Positions 1 to 6,908 of a DNA stretch of 37,859 nucleotides are shown here, piece by piece; position 1 is the stretch's first letter; every line of letters starts with the position of its first letter. A program made the position numbers and the translations under genes. The notes under the pieces were generated by a model, which saw only the letters and a list, made by a program, of their open reading frames with translations, was not told the DNA's origin and did not search any database. Source of the DNA: a virus; the IMG/VR virus record IMGVR_UViG_3300005289_000066, positions 1 through 37,859 of that record; one strand, 5' to 3'.

Positions 1-38
1 AGCTGTTCCTTGCCGAACATGTCAACAGCCTGGCGGTT
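1..38. repeat. Left copy of 38-bp terminal direct repeat
   Basis: These 38 bases are identical to 37822-37859. The portal reading frame continues in register from position 20 to position 37841. The repeat is therefore best read as the overlap left when a circular or circularly permuted genome was assembled as a linear contig. A true short terminal repeat cannot be excluded from sequence alone. Confidence 0.95.
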
Positions 39-584
39 GCTCAGCTTGAACCGGCGATGCACGCGGTTGATGATCCCCGAGAAGTCTTCAGCGATGAACA
101 CCTCGGACAGAGGGATCGCCCGGTAACGCAGGGACTCGCCAATGATCTCATCAACGAAGATGACACCAGTGCCGAACGCACCGTTACTCAGGTACGCCTC
201 ATGCTGCTGGCTGGCGAAGTTGGCCTTTGGTGCATATCGGGCGCGGAACAGGACATCAGTCACCGCATCGAGATACCTCTGAACCTCGGAGTTCTCCTGA
301 AGCTCTGGATCTGGAACGCTCAGCCGATGCCAGCGCTGTGTGCGCGGGGTAAGCATGGCTTCCATGGCAGCAGCAAAACGGGTCAGCGCCAGTGCAGGAG
401 TGGACTCGAACACTCGCTCAGTCCGCTTCTCACCACCCGGCTTGTCACCCTGGAACAATGCGCGATCAGGCCAGATGCGCTCAGCGATCTCCTGCCAGTG
501 GGAATCCCATATACCGCGACAGGACTTCATGCGCTCCTGTTCGCGGATGACCTCTGATGCGCCGCTGTCTTCGCCCTTGTTCAT
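1..584 (-). CDS. Portal (head-tail connector) protein, N-terminal part
   Basis: This is the first 194 codons of a 551-residue portal protein whose remainder lies at 36750-37859. The dodecameric portal sits at one capsid vertex, where DNA is packaged and ejected and where the tail attaches. The start at 584 (MNKGEDSG) has GGAG eight bases upstream and overlaps the preceding stop as ATGA. Residues WDSHWQEIAERIWPD and the following RxER, FAAAMEAMLTPR and RWHRL segments are typical of the T7-like 'head to tail connecting' family (Head_tail_con). Length is normal for this family. The gene lies just downstream of the terminase genes in transcription order, as expected. The split is an artefact of where the circle was opened. 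Confidence 0.93.
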   Translation of the reverse strand, partial: MNKGEDSGASEVIREQERMKSCRGIWDSHWQEIAERIWPDRALFQGDKPGGEKRTERVFESTPALALTRFAAAMEAMLTPRTQRWHRLSVPDPELQENSEVQRYLDAVTDVLFRARYAPKANFASQQHEAYLSNGAFGTGVIFVDEIIGESLRYRAIPLSEVFIAEDFSGIINRVHRRFKLSNRQAVDMFGKEQ

Positions 585-814
585 TCACTTGGCTCCGGTG
601 CTGGCGCTCCTACCGCACCGACGCGAGTATCCCAGCACGGGTAGATCTGGCCGCGCTCACGGATAATCACGTACTGGATATCAGAGTCGGATGCCTTCAG
701 CTCGTCCAGCGTGGCCACGGCAGCTTCCAGTGATTCGGCCTGATGCTCATGCGACACGATGCCAATGCCGTCAGGGCCTTCTGCGTAGCAAGCGATTGCG
801 CTGTATTTGAACAT
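581..814 (-). CDS. Small hypothetical protein between the RRRGR pair and portal
   Basis: This is a 77-residue acidic protein of unknown function beginning MFKYSAIACYAEGPDG and ending in a proline-rich PAPEPSE tail. An in-frame GTG lies two codons upstream at 820, but the ATG at 814 is preferred because GGGG sits eight bases before it, whereas it would be only two bases before the GTG. Its stop overlaps the portal start (ATGA), and its start region overlaps the stop of the preceding small gene. It therefore sits in a tightly packed late transcript and is probably translationally coupled to portal. No domain is recognised. Confidence 0.75.
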   Translation of the reverse strand: MFKYSAIACYAEGPDGIGIVSHEHQAESLEAAVATLDELKASDSDIQYVIIRERGQIYPCWDTRVGAVGAPAPEPSE

Positions 815-816
815 GA

Positions 817-1032
817 TCACGACCCCAAGAGTGTTTTCGGCGGAGCAGTAGAAGCCCCGGAAGTTGTGCCAAGTGGCGAGCCAGCAGCCAGGATCGTCGC
901 ACTACGACCACGACGACGAAGCTGAGCGTCCTCTGCGTCCTGTGTCCGTACCGCGTCATCGATCACTGGTGCCGGCTCAATAGCGACAGGAGTCGGTTTA
1001 GGTTTTTGCGCACCGCCAAATATGCCGCCCAT
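817..1032 (-). CDS. RRRGR-motif small protein, second of a tandem pair
   Basis: A 71-residue protein starting MGGIFGG, with GGGAGG eight bases upstream; a longer in-frame extension upstream lacks a better start. It has a glycine-rich start, a proline-rich linker (PKPTPVAIEPAP), a VIDDAV segment, and the motif LRRRGRSATIL at residues 39-49 followed by KTLLG at the C-terminus. The neighbouring 105-residue protein carries the same IDDAV, RRRGRxAT and KSLLGG elements in the same order, so the two look like diverged tandem duplicates. In my recollection this motif is common in small proteins near podovirus head-tail genes. Its function is not known to me; a minor virion or assembly role is an inference from position. 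Confidence 0.8.
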   Translation of the reverse strand: MGGIFGGAQKPKPTPVAIEPAPVIDDAVRTQDAEDAQLRRRGRSATILAAGSPLGTTSGASTAPPKTLLGS

Positions 1033-1036
1033 TGTT

Positions 1037-1354
1037 CTAGCCTCCCAAAAGTGATTTCTGCGCCGTGCTGACTTGGTTGAAGTTGGTGTTCGAGAGGACG
1101 GTAGCCTGACGACCACGACGGCGAGCCAGTGCGCGAGAGGCGTCTTCAGCCACTACCGCATCATCAATCGTCGGCGCGCTCTGGACGTCAGGAGTCTCAG
1201 CCTCAGGCGTGTAACCGAGGATGTTCTTCTCCTTGTCGCCAGTCAGCGTAGGCAGCCCAGCCTTCTCAAGGATGACATCACCACCTCGCAGCGGGTCGAA
1301 CTTCTTGATCTTCTTGCCTATCGCACCGAACGCATTGCCGTTCAAGCCGCCCAT
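1037..1354 (-). CDS. RRRGR-motif small protein, first of a tandem pair
   Basis: A 105-residue protein starting MGGLNGNAFGAIGKK, directly downstream of TerL (three-base gap). The N-terminus is glycine-rich and lysine-rich (residues 1-25). The second half contains TIDDAVVAEDA, LARRRGRQATVL (around residues 75-87) and a C-terminal KSLLGG. It shares the last ~45 residues' pattern with the following gene at 817-1032, which lacks much of the middle. GGGGTGACAT precedes the ATG and supplies a plausible ribosome binding site. It is probably a small virion-associated or assembly protein by context; no enzyme motif is visible. Confidence 0.82.
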   Translation of the reverse strand: MGGLNGNAFGAIGKKIKKFDPLRGGDVILEKAGLPTLTGDKEKNILGYTPEAETPDVQSAPTIDDAVVAEDASRALARRRGRQATVLSNTNFNQVSTAQKSLLGG

Positions 1355-1357
1355 ATG

Positions 1358-2827
1358 TCACCCCAGAATGTTGTAGTTCGACTCGGCGTACTGCTGCCGG
1401 CGCACTGTCGGAAGTTTCTTCCGGATTATAGCCTTACCCTCACCGCCGCCGATCAGCATATATTCTGCCGCTTCGCATACGTGACTGTAGATGTTCTTGT
1501 TCGGAACATCCTTGAATCGCTCGTCGCCAGCTACTTGAATACGCTCGTAGTGGAAGCCGCCAGCCATACCCTTGCGAAGAGTCTTGCAGTCCGGATGAAT
1601 GATTATACCCGGCTGACCATCGACAAGGCGCATTAACGGCACGTTCATCGAGTCGCGGCGGATCACTGGATCGTTGGTAAAGGTTGGCGTCAGGCCGATG
1701 CCGTGCTTGCGCATGATGAGGAACGGTGTGTTGTCGTCTGTCTGCGCCCGGTTGTCGCCAGAGGGGTCGCCCTTCATGGCCTCGAACTCGTAGTCAGACA
1801 GGTAACGGGCGATGAACTCGTTGAGCACAGAGCTGAACTCAGTAGCGCCCATGTCCTCGGTCACGATCTCATGGCGGATACGCCATTGCCCCATTGGCGT
1901 CTTCTGCCCAATGACAGCAGCAGGAGTGCGACCGAAGTCCACGCCCATGAACAGAGGCAGGCCCGGGTTAAGCTCGAACTCAGCGCAGTGGATGCTATCC
2001 ACGTAGTGCGGATAGATCGGCTTACCTTCAGCGACAAAGCCGTACTCATTGGCAAGGTTGACCGAGATCCAGTCGTCTGACTTACCCTGCGCGCCGTTGA
2101 TGTAGTAGCCAGGCGGCAGGTTGACCACGTTCTCGGCCAGCGGGTTGAGCTTCCACTTCTGCCGGCCATTGGCATCTACGCCGTCCTTGACCAGTCCTCC
2201 AGGCTGACGAAGGAATACCCAGCCTTCTGGATGGATCTCTTCAGCAAGCTTGTAGTACCAGTGGTCATCGTCCGGGGCGTTGGTGTCACCGATCATGCCG
2301 TGCCATGTAGGGCCGCCATCCATCGCTGACGGGTAACGACCGTGCCGCAGGTCGCACATGTCAACAACCTGCTTGTTCAGCTCCTTGACTTCGTTGAGCC
2401 AGAAGCCAGTGACCTGCATGCCTCGCAGCTTCTTGACCGCATCAGGACGGTCCAGCGCAAGGAAGATGATCTCTGCCTGCACCTCAGTCCCATCATCGAG
2501 CAGGAAGTTCAGGAACTGGTTAGGCGGCTCCATGCCGCCGCCGACGAACTTGCCCAAGTCGCCATACAGCTCAAGCCAGTCCTTGATGGTTGTACTCATC
2601 AGGTCAGGATAGGTGTTCCGCACCGCGCACCAACGAGACTTCCTGACGTTCTGCGCATTTGGCTTCTGCTCACACATGAGGCCGAAGGTCTTCTGACAGG
2701 ACTCAATGGTCTTGCCAGAGCCAAGCGGCCCCATGATGAACGTCACACGAGAGCGAGAGGCCTTGTACTGAGCCAAGACCTCACCCTGCGCCTTCGTCCG
2801 GAATTCAATCGTCTGTTGCTGGCTCAT
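1358..2827 (-). CDS. terL: Terminase large subunit (DNA-packaging ATPase/nuclease)
   Basis: A 489-residue motor protein that translocates DNA into the prohead and cuts the concatemer. The N-terminal ATPase shows Walker A GPLGSGKT at residues 33-40 and a Walker B-like hydrophobic strand GFWLNE at 141-146. The C-terminal RNase H-like nuclease begins with MGVDFGR (Asp297), with a second acidic motif KGDPSGD (Asp354). The length is normal for terminases that pair with Sf6-type small subunits. The ATG at 2827 has GGACGGAAAG just upstream and overlaps the end of terS by 23 bases. It is followed immediately by the RRRGR-motif pair and portal, the expected packaging order. Confidence 0.96.
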   Translation of the reverse strand: MSQQQTIEFRTKAQGEVLAQYKASRSRVTFIMGPLGSGKTIESCQKTFGLMCEQKPNAQNVRKSRWCAVRNTYPDLMSTTIKDWLELYGDLGKFVGGGMEPPNQFLNFLLDDGTEVQAEIIFLALDRPDAVKKLRGMQVTGFWLNEVKELNKQVVDMCDLRHGRYPSAMDGGPTWHGMIGDTNAPDDDHWYYKLAEEIHPEGWVFLRQPGGLVKDGVDANGRQKWKLNPLAENVVNLPPGYYINGAQGKSDDWISVNLANEYGFVAEGKPIYPHYVDSIHCAEFELNPGLPLFMGVDFGRTPAAVIGQKTPMGQWRIRHEIVTEDMGATEFSSVLNEFIARYLSDYEFEAMKGDPSGDNRAQTDDNTPFLIMRKHGIGLTPTFTNDPVIRRDSMNVPLMRLVDGQPGIIIHPDCKTLRKGMAGGFHYERIQVAGDERFKDVPNKNIYSHVCEAAEYMLIGGGEGKAIIRKKLPTVRRQQYAESNYNILG

Positions 2828-3221
2828 CTTTCCGTCCTGTCAGATCGCGGACAATGACCATTGGCAGGCCGGTGTTGTTGACTTCGAGCTTGTCGCCGTA
2901 GTCACGAGGCGCAATCTTCGAGGCCTTCCAGCGGTAATGGTGCGCCAACTCCTTGGCCTTCTTCAGTTCGAACTCATCAGCCGAGTCGCGGATTTCAGTC
3001 TCTGCCCGCTCAACCCAATAGGCCGCCATCATGGTCCGGACTTCTCGCACGCGTGCGGAACGCTCAGTGTTGTGCTCAATCCACGCAAGCAGCGAACCTA
3101 TTGAAACTTCAGCTCTTTTGGCAATAAGTGTCAGCGAATCACCGTCGCCAATCATCTCGCACACTCTATCCTCAGTGAAGGCATCGAGTTTTGTGCGAGC
3201 GAAAGCGTTGTGGTCTGCCAT
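2805..3221 (-). CDS. terS: Terminase small subunit, Sf6 gp1-like
   Basis: A 138-residue DNA-recognition subunit of the packaging motor. The N-terminal helix-turn-helix region (ICEMIGDG-like segment, then LTLIAKRAEVSIGSLLAWI at about residues 31-49) and the central helices ending HHYRWKASKIAPRDYGDK are typical of the Sf6-type small terminase family. The upstream in-frame GTG at 3224 is less likely than the ATG at 3221, which overlaps the previous stop by one base (TGATG). Membership of this family suggests headful packaging from a pac site, consistent with a circularly permuted genome, but packaging mode is inferred. Confidence 0.88.
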   Translation of the reverse strand: MADHNAFARTKLDAFTEDRVCEMIGDGDSLTLIAKRAEVSIGSLLAWIEHNTERSARVREVRTMMAAYWVERAETEIRDSADEFELKKAKELAHHYRWKASKIAPRDYGDKLEVNNTGLPMVIVRDLTGRKDEPATDD

Positions 3222-3433
3222 CACGCCCCCTTAGCAATCAGAATGGTTACTGATGGGTCGCCGGGTATGTAGGCGAACTCATTGCGCATCTCAAAGGTGT
3301 CTACGGCTTTCCTGTATTCGCTCTCCATGCGCGCCATCTCATCCTTGCTCCGGATGAATGCACTTGCCGCTTGGCTCTGAGCGATCTCGATTTGAGCTTG
3401 AGCCATCTTGAGCGCGAAGTGGTATCCGAGCAT
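3221..3433 (-). CDS. Hypothetical helical protein upstream of terS
   Basis: A 70-residue, mostly helical protein (MLGYHFALKMAQAQIEIAQSQ...) ending IPGDPSVTILIAKGA. Residues 5-45 look amphipathic or coiled-coil-like. The ATG at 3433 and the stop of the preceding gene overlap as TGATG, and its own stop overlaps terS in the same way, so it lies in a translationally coupled chain. No family is recognised and no function is proposed. Confidence 0.72.
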   Translation of the reverse strand: MLGYHFALKMAQAQIEIAQSQAASAFIRSKDEMARMESEYRKAVDTFEMRNEFAYIPGDPSVTILIAKGA

Positions 3434-3765
3434 CACACACCCACCGGGCCATAGCCCTGCTTAACCATGATGGCCGAGCCGTCAACGATGACCTCAGGCT
3501 GAAGGAAGGTTACGAGCAGAGTTTCGTCTAGGTAGAACGATTCGCTTTGGTCTGCCTTGTTCACTTCGCAGCGCATGCGGCCCTTTAGGCTGATGATGTC
3601 TTCGATTGCCAGGGTTTCTTTGTTCAGGTGCGCCCCTACTGCGTTGAGCAGCTTCTGTTCGCGGCGACGGGCTAGATTGTCCATGGCTTGCCGCTTGTGA
3701 GCATCCGTCGCAGTCAGCGGCTCTCCGCTTGTGGCTGGGATTTGTACAGTCATGCAAGGGGTCAT
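3433..3765 (-). CDS. Hypothetical protein, late operon
   Basis: A 110-residue protein of unknown function. The middle (about residues 25-60) is helical and charged, with LARRREQKLLNAVGAHLNKE and IEDIISLKGRMRCEVNKAD, followed by a likely beta-rich end (FYLDETLLVTFLQPEVIVDG). The ATG at 3765 has AAAGGA about eight bases upstream; a second ATG lies four codons in. It sits between a probable structural gene and terS with a one-base overlap into the next gene. It has no membrane segment or signal peptide. Confidence 0.75.
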   Translation of the reverse strand: MTPCMTVQIPATSGEPLTATDAHKRQAMDNLARRREQKLLNAVGAHLNKETLAIEDIISLKGRMRCEVNKADQSESFYLDETLLVTFLQPEVIVDGSAIMVKQGYGPVGV

Positions 3766-3777
3766 TTGACTTGTCCT

Positions 3778-4272
3778 TTAGAGTACGATTTCAGTGTCGC
3801 GGAATGTGTAGCGGAAGGAGAGGACGCCGGGGTTTACGCCAGTGTTCTTCTCGGACAGCACGTAACGAGTGTTCGCCTTGAGGATGTAGCGCTCCGACTC
3901 AGTGGACAGGCCGATCTGCGAGTTACCTGCGCCTGAGCCTGCCAGAAGTTTGACGGTTGCGACCGGGTTGCCAGCGATTACGGCTGTTGGCGCGGCAGCG
4001 AATGAGCTTGGCGATACTCCACCGATTTGGAAGTTCCGGTTACCCGACGGGATTGGCGTGCCACCCGACCACGTCAACTCGTAGAGCGCGATGTCTGCGC
4101 TATCCATGGTTGAGGTGTAAGTGCGATCAAGGAACTCAACAGGCCTTGCCCCAGTGAGGAATCCGACGAGGTATTCCCCTGCGGCGGCGACACTAGGAGA
4201 GGTGTGCGCGACAGTGAACAGCTTGCCCTCTGCCAATGCCTGCTCTACCACCGTCTTGACTTGAGTCGACAT
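3778..4272 (-). CDS. Probable virion structural protein (beta-rich), unassigned
   Basis: A 164-residue protein starting MSTQVKTVVEQALAEGKLF, with GGGAG six bases upstream; an in-frame upstream start is rejected for lack of this signal. After one N-terminal helix the sequence is rich in Gly, Ser, Thr, Val and Tyr with alternating hydrophobic residues (LYELTWSGGTPIPSG; YILKANTRYVLSEKN; VLSFRYTFRDTEIVL), which suggests a beta-sandwich. Such proteins often decorate capsids or form fibre tips. The position between the lysis cassette and the terminase fits a late structural gene. The role is inferred; the family is not recognised. Confidence 0.7.
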   Translation of the reverse strand: MSTQVKTVVEQALAEGKLFTVAHTSPSVAAAGEYLVGFLTGARPVEFLDRTYTSTMDSADIALYELTWSGGTPIPSGNRNFQIGGVSPSSFAAAPTAVIAGNPVATVKLLAGSGAGNSQIGLSTESERYILKANTRYVLSEKNTGVNPGVLSFRYTFRDTEIVL

Positions 4273-4283
4273 CGCTTGCTCCC

Positions 4284-4772
4284 TTACCGCTGCTTCAGGC
4301 ACACGGTTGTGATGTAGGTTTGAAGCCCTTCTATCTGGGCTCGCTGGGCTTTGATTCCTGCTTCGAGACGGAGATAATTTCGTTGAGCGGAATCAGTAAG
4401 TCTTGGGCTGGCGTCATCAGGGCCTGAGACGGTGCCGGGGTTTGTGCTGGTTCTGGACACACAGGTCGCGTTGACTGACAGCCGCTTGCTGCCATTGCGA
4501 AGGTCATCAGCAAGGCGAGCGCTTTCGGCTTCTGCGGTTTCGACTCTCTGCCAGTACTCATCGTTCACCTTCTGGGTGTCGGCGTACAGTTCTCGCTGCA
4601 GGCCCAAGGTCTTGCGAATCGATTCTTCCCTGGCATCAGCCTGGGCCATCTGTTCTGTCGCGTAGTCGCGCTCAGCCTTTACCGTGTCCAGCCTCAACCA
4701 AAGATACCCACTGGCTAGGACTGAGGCAATCAAGGCCCATGCCCATAGCGGGAGGATCTTCAGGAGTGTCAC
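4284..4772 (-). CDS. Rz: Rz-like inner-membrane spanin subunit
   Basis: A 162-residue i-spanin. Together with the embedded outer-membrane lipoprotein Rz1 it bridges the periplasm and disrupts the outer membrane at the end of lysis. It has one N-terminal transmembrane anchor (residues ~5-25, LPLWAWALIASVLASGYLWL) followed by a long periplasmic coiled coil rich in Glu, Ala and Arg. It begins with GTG at 4772, overlapping the endolysin stop as GTGA. The order endolysin-Rz-Rz1 and the embedded second frame are typical of lambdoid lysis cassettes. Sequence similarity within spanins is low, so the call rests on architecture and position. Confidence 0.9.
   Translation of the reverse strand: MTLLKILPLWAWALIASVLASGYLWLRLDTVKAERDYATEQMAQADAREESIRKTLGLQRELYADTQKVNDEYWQRVETAEAESARLADDLRNGSKRLSVNATCVSRTSTNPGTVSGPDDASPRLTDSAQRNYLRLEAGIKAQRAQIEGLQTYITTVCLKQR
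4331..4561 (-). CDS. Rz1: Rz1-like outer-membrane spanin lipoprotein embedded in Rz
   Basis: A 76-residue frame lying wholly within Rz in another register. The N-terminus is basic (KPQKPK), then hydrophobic (ALALLMTFAMAASG), and ends in a lipobox with the lipidated Cys at residue 28 (AASGC). The mature part is short and proline-rich (VCPEPAQTPAPS), a hallmark of Rz1. Fully embedded Rz1 genes occur in lambda and many relatives. Mature Rz1 would sit in the inner leaflet of the outer membrane and pair with the Rz coiled coil. Confidence 0.9.
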   Translation of the reverse strand: MSTGRESKPQKPKALALLMTFAMAASGCQSTRPVCPEPAQTPAPSQALMTPAQDLLIPLNEIISVSKQESKPSEPR

Positions 4773-5206
4773 GCGCCAGTTCCGAGGAAGTGGTCGCGCT
4801 CCCTGTGCCGGCGGCGGGTCAGACCATCAACAACCTTTTGGCCTGCCCGGTTCCAACGAAGAAACTCGTTCGCCGCCCCCTGCACATCCCCCTTGTTGAA
4901 CTTGCGCACCAGCGTGGACTCGGTGAACGCCCCGGCGCCTATGTTGTAGGCCAGACTTACCATCGCATCGAACTGGTTTTGAGTGGGCTTGGCGTTCAGT
5001 GGTGCCAGTACCGCCTCTTCGAACCTCTCCAGATCGGCTCGCATCATGTCCTCGGCCTGAGCCTTGGTGATCGTCATGCCCATCTTGACATCCTTGCCAG
5101 TACTTCCGTAACCAATGGTCGGGATACCGACTATGTCCTTGTAGGTCGTGAGCCTTAAGCCCTCGAAACCTTGGATCATCTTCATACCCGCGGCGCTGAC
5201 GTTCAT
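4769..5206 (-). CDS. Endolysin, T4-type lysozyme (GH24 muramidase)
   Basis: A 145-residue muramidase that cleaves the N-acetylmuramic acid to N-acetylglucosamine bond of peptidoglycan. The GH24 catalytic signature Glu-x8-Asp-x5-Thr is intact as Glu15, Asp24 and Thr30 in GFEGLRLTTYKDIVGIPTIGYG. The motifs FDAMVSLAYNIGAGAF and GLTRRRHRERDHFL follow as in the family. There is no signal peptide or signal-anchor segment at the N-terminus, so release should depend on a holin. The ATG at 5206 overlaps the upstream membrane-protein stop (ATGA), and the stop overlaps the GTG of Rz. Confidence 0.96.
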   Translation of the reverse strand: MNVSAAGMKMIQGFEGLRLTTYKDIVGIPTIGYGSTGKDVKMGMTITKAQAEDMMRADLERFEEAVLAPLNAKPTQNQFDAMVSLAYNIGAGAFTESTLVRKFNKGDVQGAANEFLRWNRAGQKVVDGLTRRRHRERDHFLGTGA

Positions 5207-5541
5207 TCCGAAACCCTCTTGGCCTTCTTCAGGCCGATCAGTTGCATAACCAGCAGGCCGACGAGTACCGAATCAATCGCGATCTGAGCAAGCCAGTCAT
5301 TGCGCTGGAAGAAGTCGATCAGCGCCAGTTGTTCGACTGACAGGCCGATAGACCACGCCATCGAGAACACCAGCGCAGTTCTGATCCTGACTTCCTTCGC
5401 CAGCACTACCGCGATTAGATCGATGGCGGCAAATGCAATATACCACTTGGCCAGAAAGTAAGCGTCAGCCGAACCCGCCCATGACGGAATTGCAGAGTCG
5501 ACCAGAAGGTAGCCGAGGAAGTGAAAGAGGATGGCTGTCAT
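5203..5541 (-). CDS. Polytopic membrane protein in the lysis cassette
   Basis: A 112-residue protein with about four hydrophobic segments (around residues 3-20, 28-45, 50-70 and 85-105) and a basic C-terminus (GLKKAKRVSE). The ATG at 5541 shares one base with the stop of the upstream 38-residue gene (TAATG). A longer open frame extends upstream to 5820 but is discarded because that region encodes the holin-like gene and the microprotein in other frames. Its position directly before the endolysin suggests a holin, antiholin or pinholin role, but three candidate membrane proteins occur here and the sequence does not say which forms the lesion. Confidence 0.78.
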   Translation of the reverse strand: MTAILFHFLGYLLVDSAIPSWAGSADAYFLAKWYIAFAAIDLIAVVLAKEVRIRTALVFSMAWSIGLSVEQLALIDFFQRNDWLAQIAIDSVLVGLLVMQLIGLKKAKRVSE

Positions 5542-5657
5542 TATGTCCGGCCTAAGACTGTCCGGCGCACTTTCTGCCGATCCTTGTCTTCCTGATCTTT
5601 GGTCTTGGCGTAGTAGTCGTTCCCGGGCTTCTTGGTTGATTCGACTTGTTTGCGCAT
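5541..5657 (-). CDS. 38-residue charged microprotein in the lysis cassette
   Basis: A short gene encoding MRKQVESTKKPGNDYYAKTK and a further 18 highly charged residues ending VLGRT. It has no hydrophobic segment. Its ATG shares one base with the upstream holin-like stop (TGATG at 5655-5659) and its TAA shares one base with the next ATG (TAATG at 5539-5543). This exact fit at both ends is strong evidence for a translated, coupled gene despite its length. It could be a soluble cytoplasmic regulator of holin timing; that is speculation. Confidence 0.72.
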   Translation of the reverse strand: MRKQVESTKKPGNDYYAKTKDQEDKDRQKVRRTVLGRT

Positions 5658-5977
5658 CAGCGGAGTCTCTGAAGGATTTTTGAAGGGATGAATTTCGCAA
5701 TGTTCCCGTTCGACCAGAACACGAACGCCATGATGAAAAGCATCTGCCCGGGTAGATACAGGTCTTCACCAATTGGCGCGGGGGACATGATGGCGCCGAG
5801 GATTCGGCCAGATTCGGCAAGGTTTAGGCCGGCGAAGATGGCAGCGATCAGGCCGACTCCCTGTCGATGCTTGGCGCTACCATTCGCCGTATACGTGAAT
5901 ATTCGGAGGAAGATCAGGAAGTGACACACCCCCCTGATAGACAGGAATACCAATGGGAGAACGGCAGCATCACTCAT
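5657..5977 (-). CDS. Holin-like membrane protein (three-helix type)
   Basis: A 106-residue protein with three probable membrane helices (around residues 5-25, 38-55 and 75-95) and a basic C-terminus (SKILQRLR). Segments such as LPLVFLSIRGVCHFLIFLRI and NGNIAKFIP resemble small three-helix phage holins. An in-frame GTG at 5986 exists, but the ATG at 5977 has AAAGG at good spacing (GG eight bases upstream). It overlaps the end of the upstream membrane gene by eight bases. It is a plausible holin or antiholin; assignment among the three membrane proteins is open. Confidence 0.78.
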   Translation of the reverse strand: MSDAAVLPLVFLSIRGVCHFLIFLRIFTYTANGSAKHRQGVGLIAAIFAGLNLAESGRILGAIMSPAPIGEDLYLPGQMLFIMAFVFWSNGNIAKFIPSKILQRLR

Positions 5978-6350
5978 TCGGGTCACCTTTCCTGAGCCGG
6001 ATAGGGCTCATCTTGGCCAGCCAATCCAGCCATGCTGGTTTGACACCACCTTCCACCCAATTGTGCACCGAAGCGAATGCTGAAGACCCTAAAGCCGACG
6101 AAACGAAGGCTAGGAGTGGGGCATAGAGGCTGTATCCGCCGTAGGCCATGCTGAAAAGGCCGACTATGTACCCGAGGATGAATGACCCTATGGAGAACCA
6201 AAGCCGCTTCTGGAGGGGGATGGTAACCGAGACGGCCAACAGGAAGGCGACCCCGCCTGCTGAGGCCATCGCTAGGTTCTGATCAAACACAAACACACCG
6301 ACTGCGGTTCCAACTCCAGCGGCGGCGCCTAACGCTATCTCTCCAGCCAT
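5970..6350 (-). CDS. Putative holin, first gene of the lysis/late unit
   Basis: A 126-residue hydrophobic protein with three to four membrane segments (LGAAAGVGTAVGVFVF, AMASAGGVAFLLAVSVTI, SIGSFILGYIVGLFSMAYGG, LYAPLLAFVSSALGSSAF). It ends in a cytoplasmic-type charged tail (PIRLRKGDPNE). GGAG lies eight bases before the ATG at 6350, and a candidate late promoter lies just upstream. As first gene ahead of the endolysin it is the best holin candidate by lambdoid order. Holins accumulate in the inner membrane and open at a set time to release endolysin. Confidence 0.8.
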   Translation of the reverse strand: MAGEIALGAAAGVGTAVGVFVFDQNLAMASAGGVAFLLAVSVTIPLQKRLWFSIGSFILGYIVGLFSMAYGGYSLYAPLLAFVSSALGSSAFASVHNWVEGGVKPAWLDWLAKMSPIRLRKGDPNE

Positions 6351-6377
6351 GTGTCAGGCTCCATGTGGCGTCGGAAA

Positions 6378-6406
6378 ATTTCAGTCAGTATACATTACAA
6401 GGTCAA
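6378..6406 (-). promoter_or_regulatory. Candidate sigma-70 promoter for the late/lysis operon
   Basis: On the minus strand TTGACC (6401-6406) is followed after 17 bases by TGAAAT (6378-6383), a 4/6 match to the -10 consensus. It lies in the 57-bp gap between the homing endonuclease and the first holin gene, the position of the late promoter in lambdoid maps. The -35 match is good and the -10 is weak, as in promoters that work with a phage antiterminator. No antiterminator gene is recognised, so regulation is unresolved. Confidence 0.45.
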
Positions 6407-6407
6407 A

Positions 6408-6908
6408 TCAACCATGATTTGCGAACTCCCCGTGATACTTCACGCGAGCCTCTCGGATATTCCTGCAAGCCTCGTCAAAGTCCTTGAATAGTCGCCGGTA
6501 TACACGCCTACCCCTAACAATGATTATCGCCTCCCATGAAGACCTATCCGATCTCCATGTCACGCCCTTCACTCCAGACGTGTTATGCGATGCCTTGGCC
6601 ATATTGAATGCGTTCTGCGGGGTATCGGCAACCCGAAGATTGGCGATCCTGTTGTTCAGGGGGTTTCGATCTTTATGGTCGATCACATCCGGCAGAATAC
6701 CGTGAACATAGAGCCATGCCAGCCGGTGCAGGCCGTAAGCCTTGCCGTCTATCTTTCCAACGTAATACCTGTTCGGGTATCCGGTTATCCCACCCAGTGG
6801 AGTGCCGGCCTTGTATCGATTGTTACACCGATTGGTCAAAGCAGTGAATGCCCCGGTTTCGGGGTCATAGTGTGCGAGTTCTTTAAGCCGCTCTTGAGTA
6901 AGAGTCAT
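6408..6908 (-). CDS. HNH homing endonuclease with C-terminal AP2 domain
   Basis: A 166-residue free-standing mobile endonuclease. The HNH region contains LHRLAWLYVHG and DVIDHKDRNPLNNRIANLR (His61; Asp77-His78; Asn82, Asn86, Asn90) with Asn99 in a following helix. The AP2-type DNA-binding domain runs over residues ~111-160 (SGVKGVTWRSDRSSW ... YHGEFANHG). The open frame extends to 7301, but the ATG at 6908 starts the conserved protein and the extension crosses a terminator. It sits between a terminator and the candidate late promoter, an intergenic niche typical of such elements. It is a distant paralogue of the protein at 18309-18806. Confidence 0.9.
   Translation of the reverse strand: MTLTQERLKELAHYDPETGAFTALTNRCNNRYKAGTPLGGITGYPNRYYVGKIDGKAYGLHRLAWLYVHGILPDVIDHKDRNPLNNRIANLRVADTPQNAFNMAKASHNTSGVKGVTWRSDRSSWEAIIIVRGRRVYRRLFKDFDEACRNIREARVKYHGEFANHG

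Noticed and set aside
1073-1636. 187-residue plus-strand frame
   Set aside because: It is antisense to terL and its small neighbour and has no ribosome site or recognisable domain.
5542-5820. N-terminal extension giving a 205-residue version of the 5203-5541 membrane protein
   Set aside because: The extension is low in protein-like character and lies over two genes in other frames; the ATG at 5541 fits a TAATG junction.
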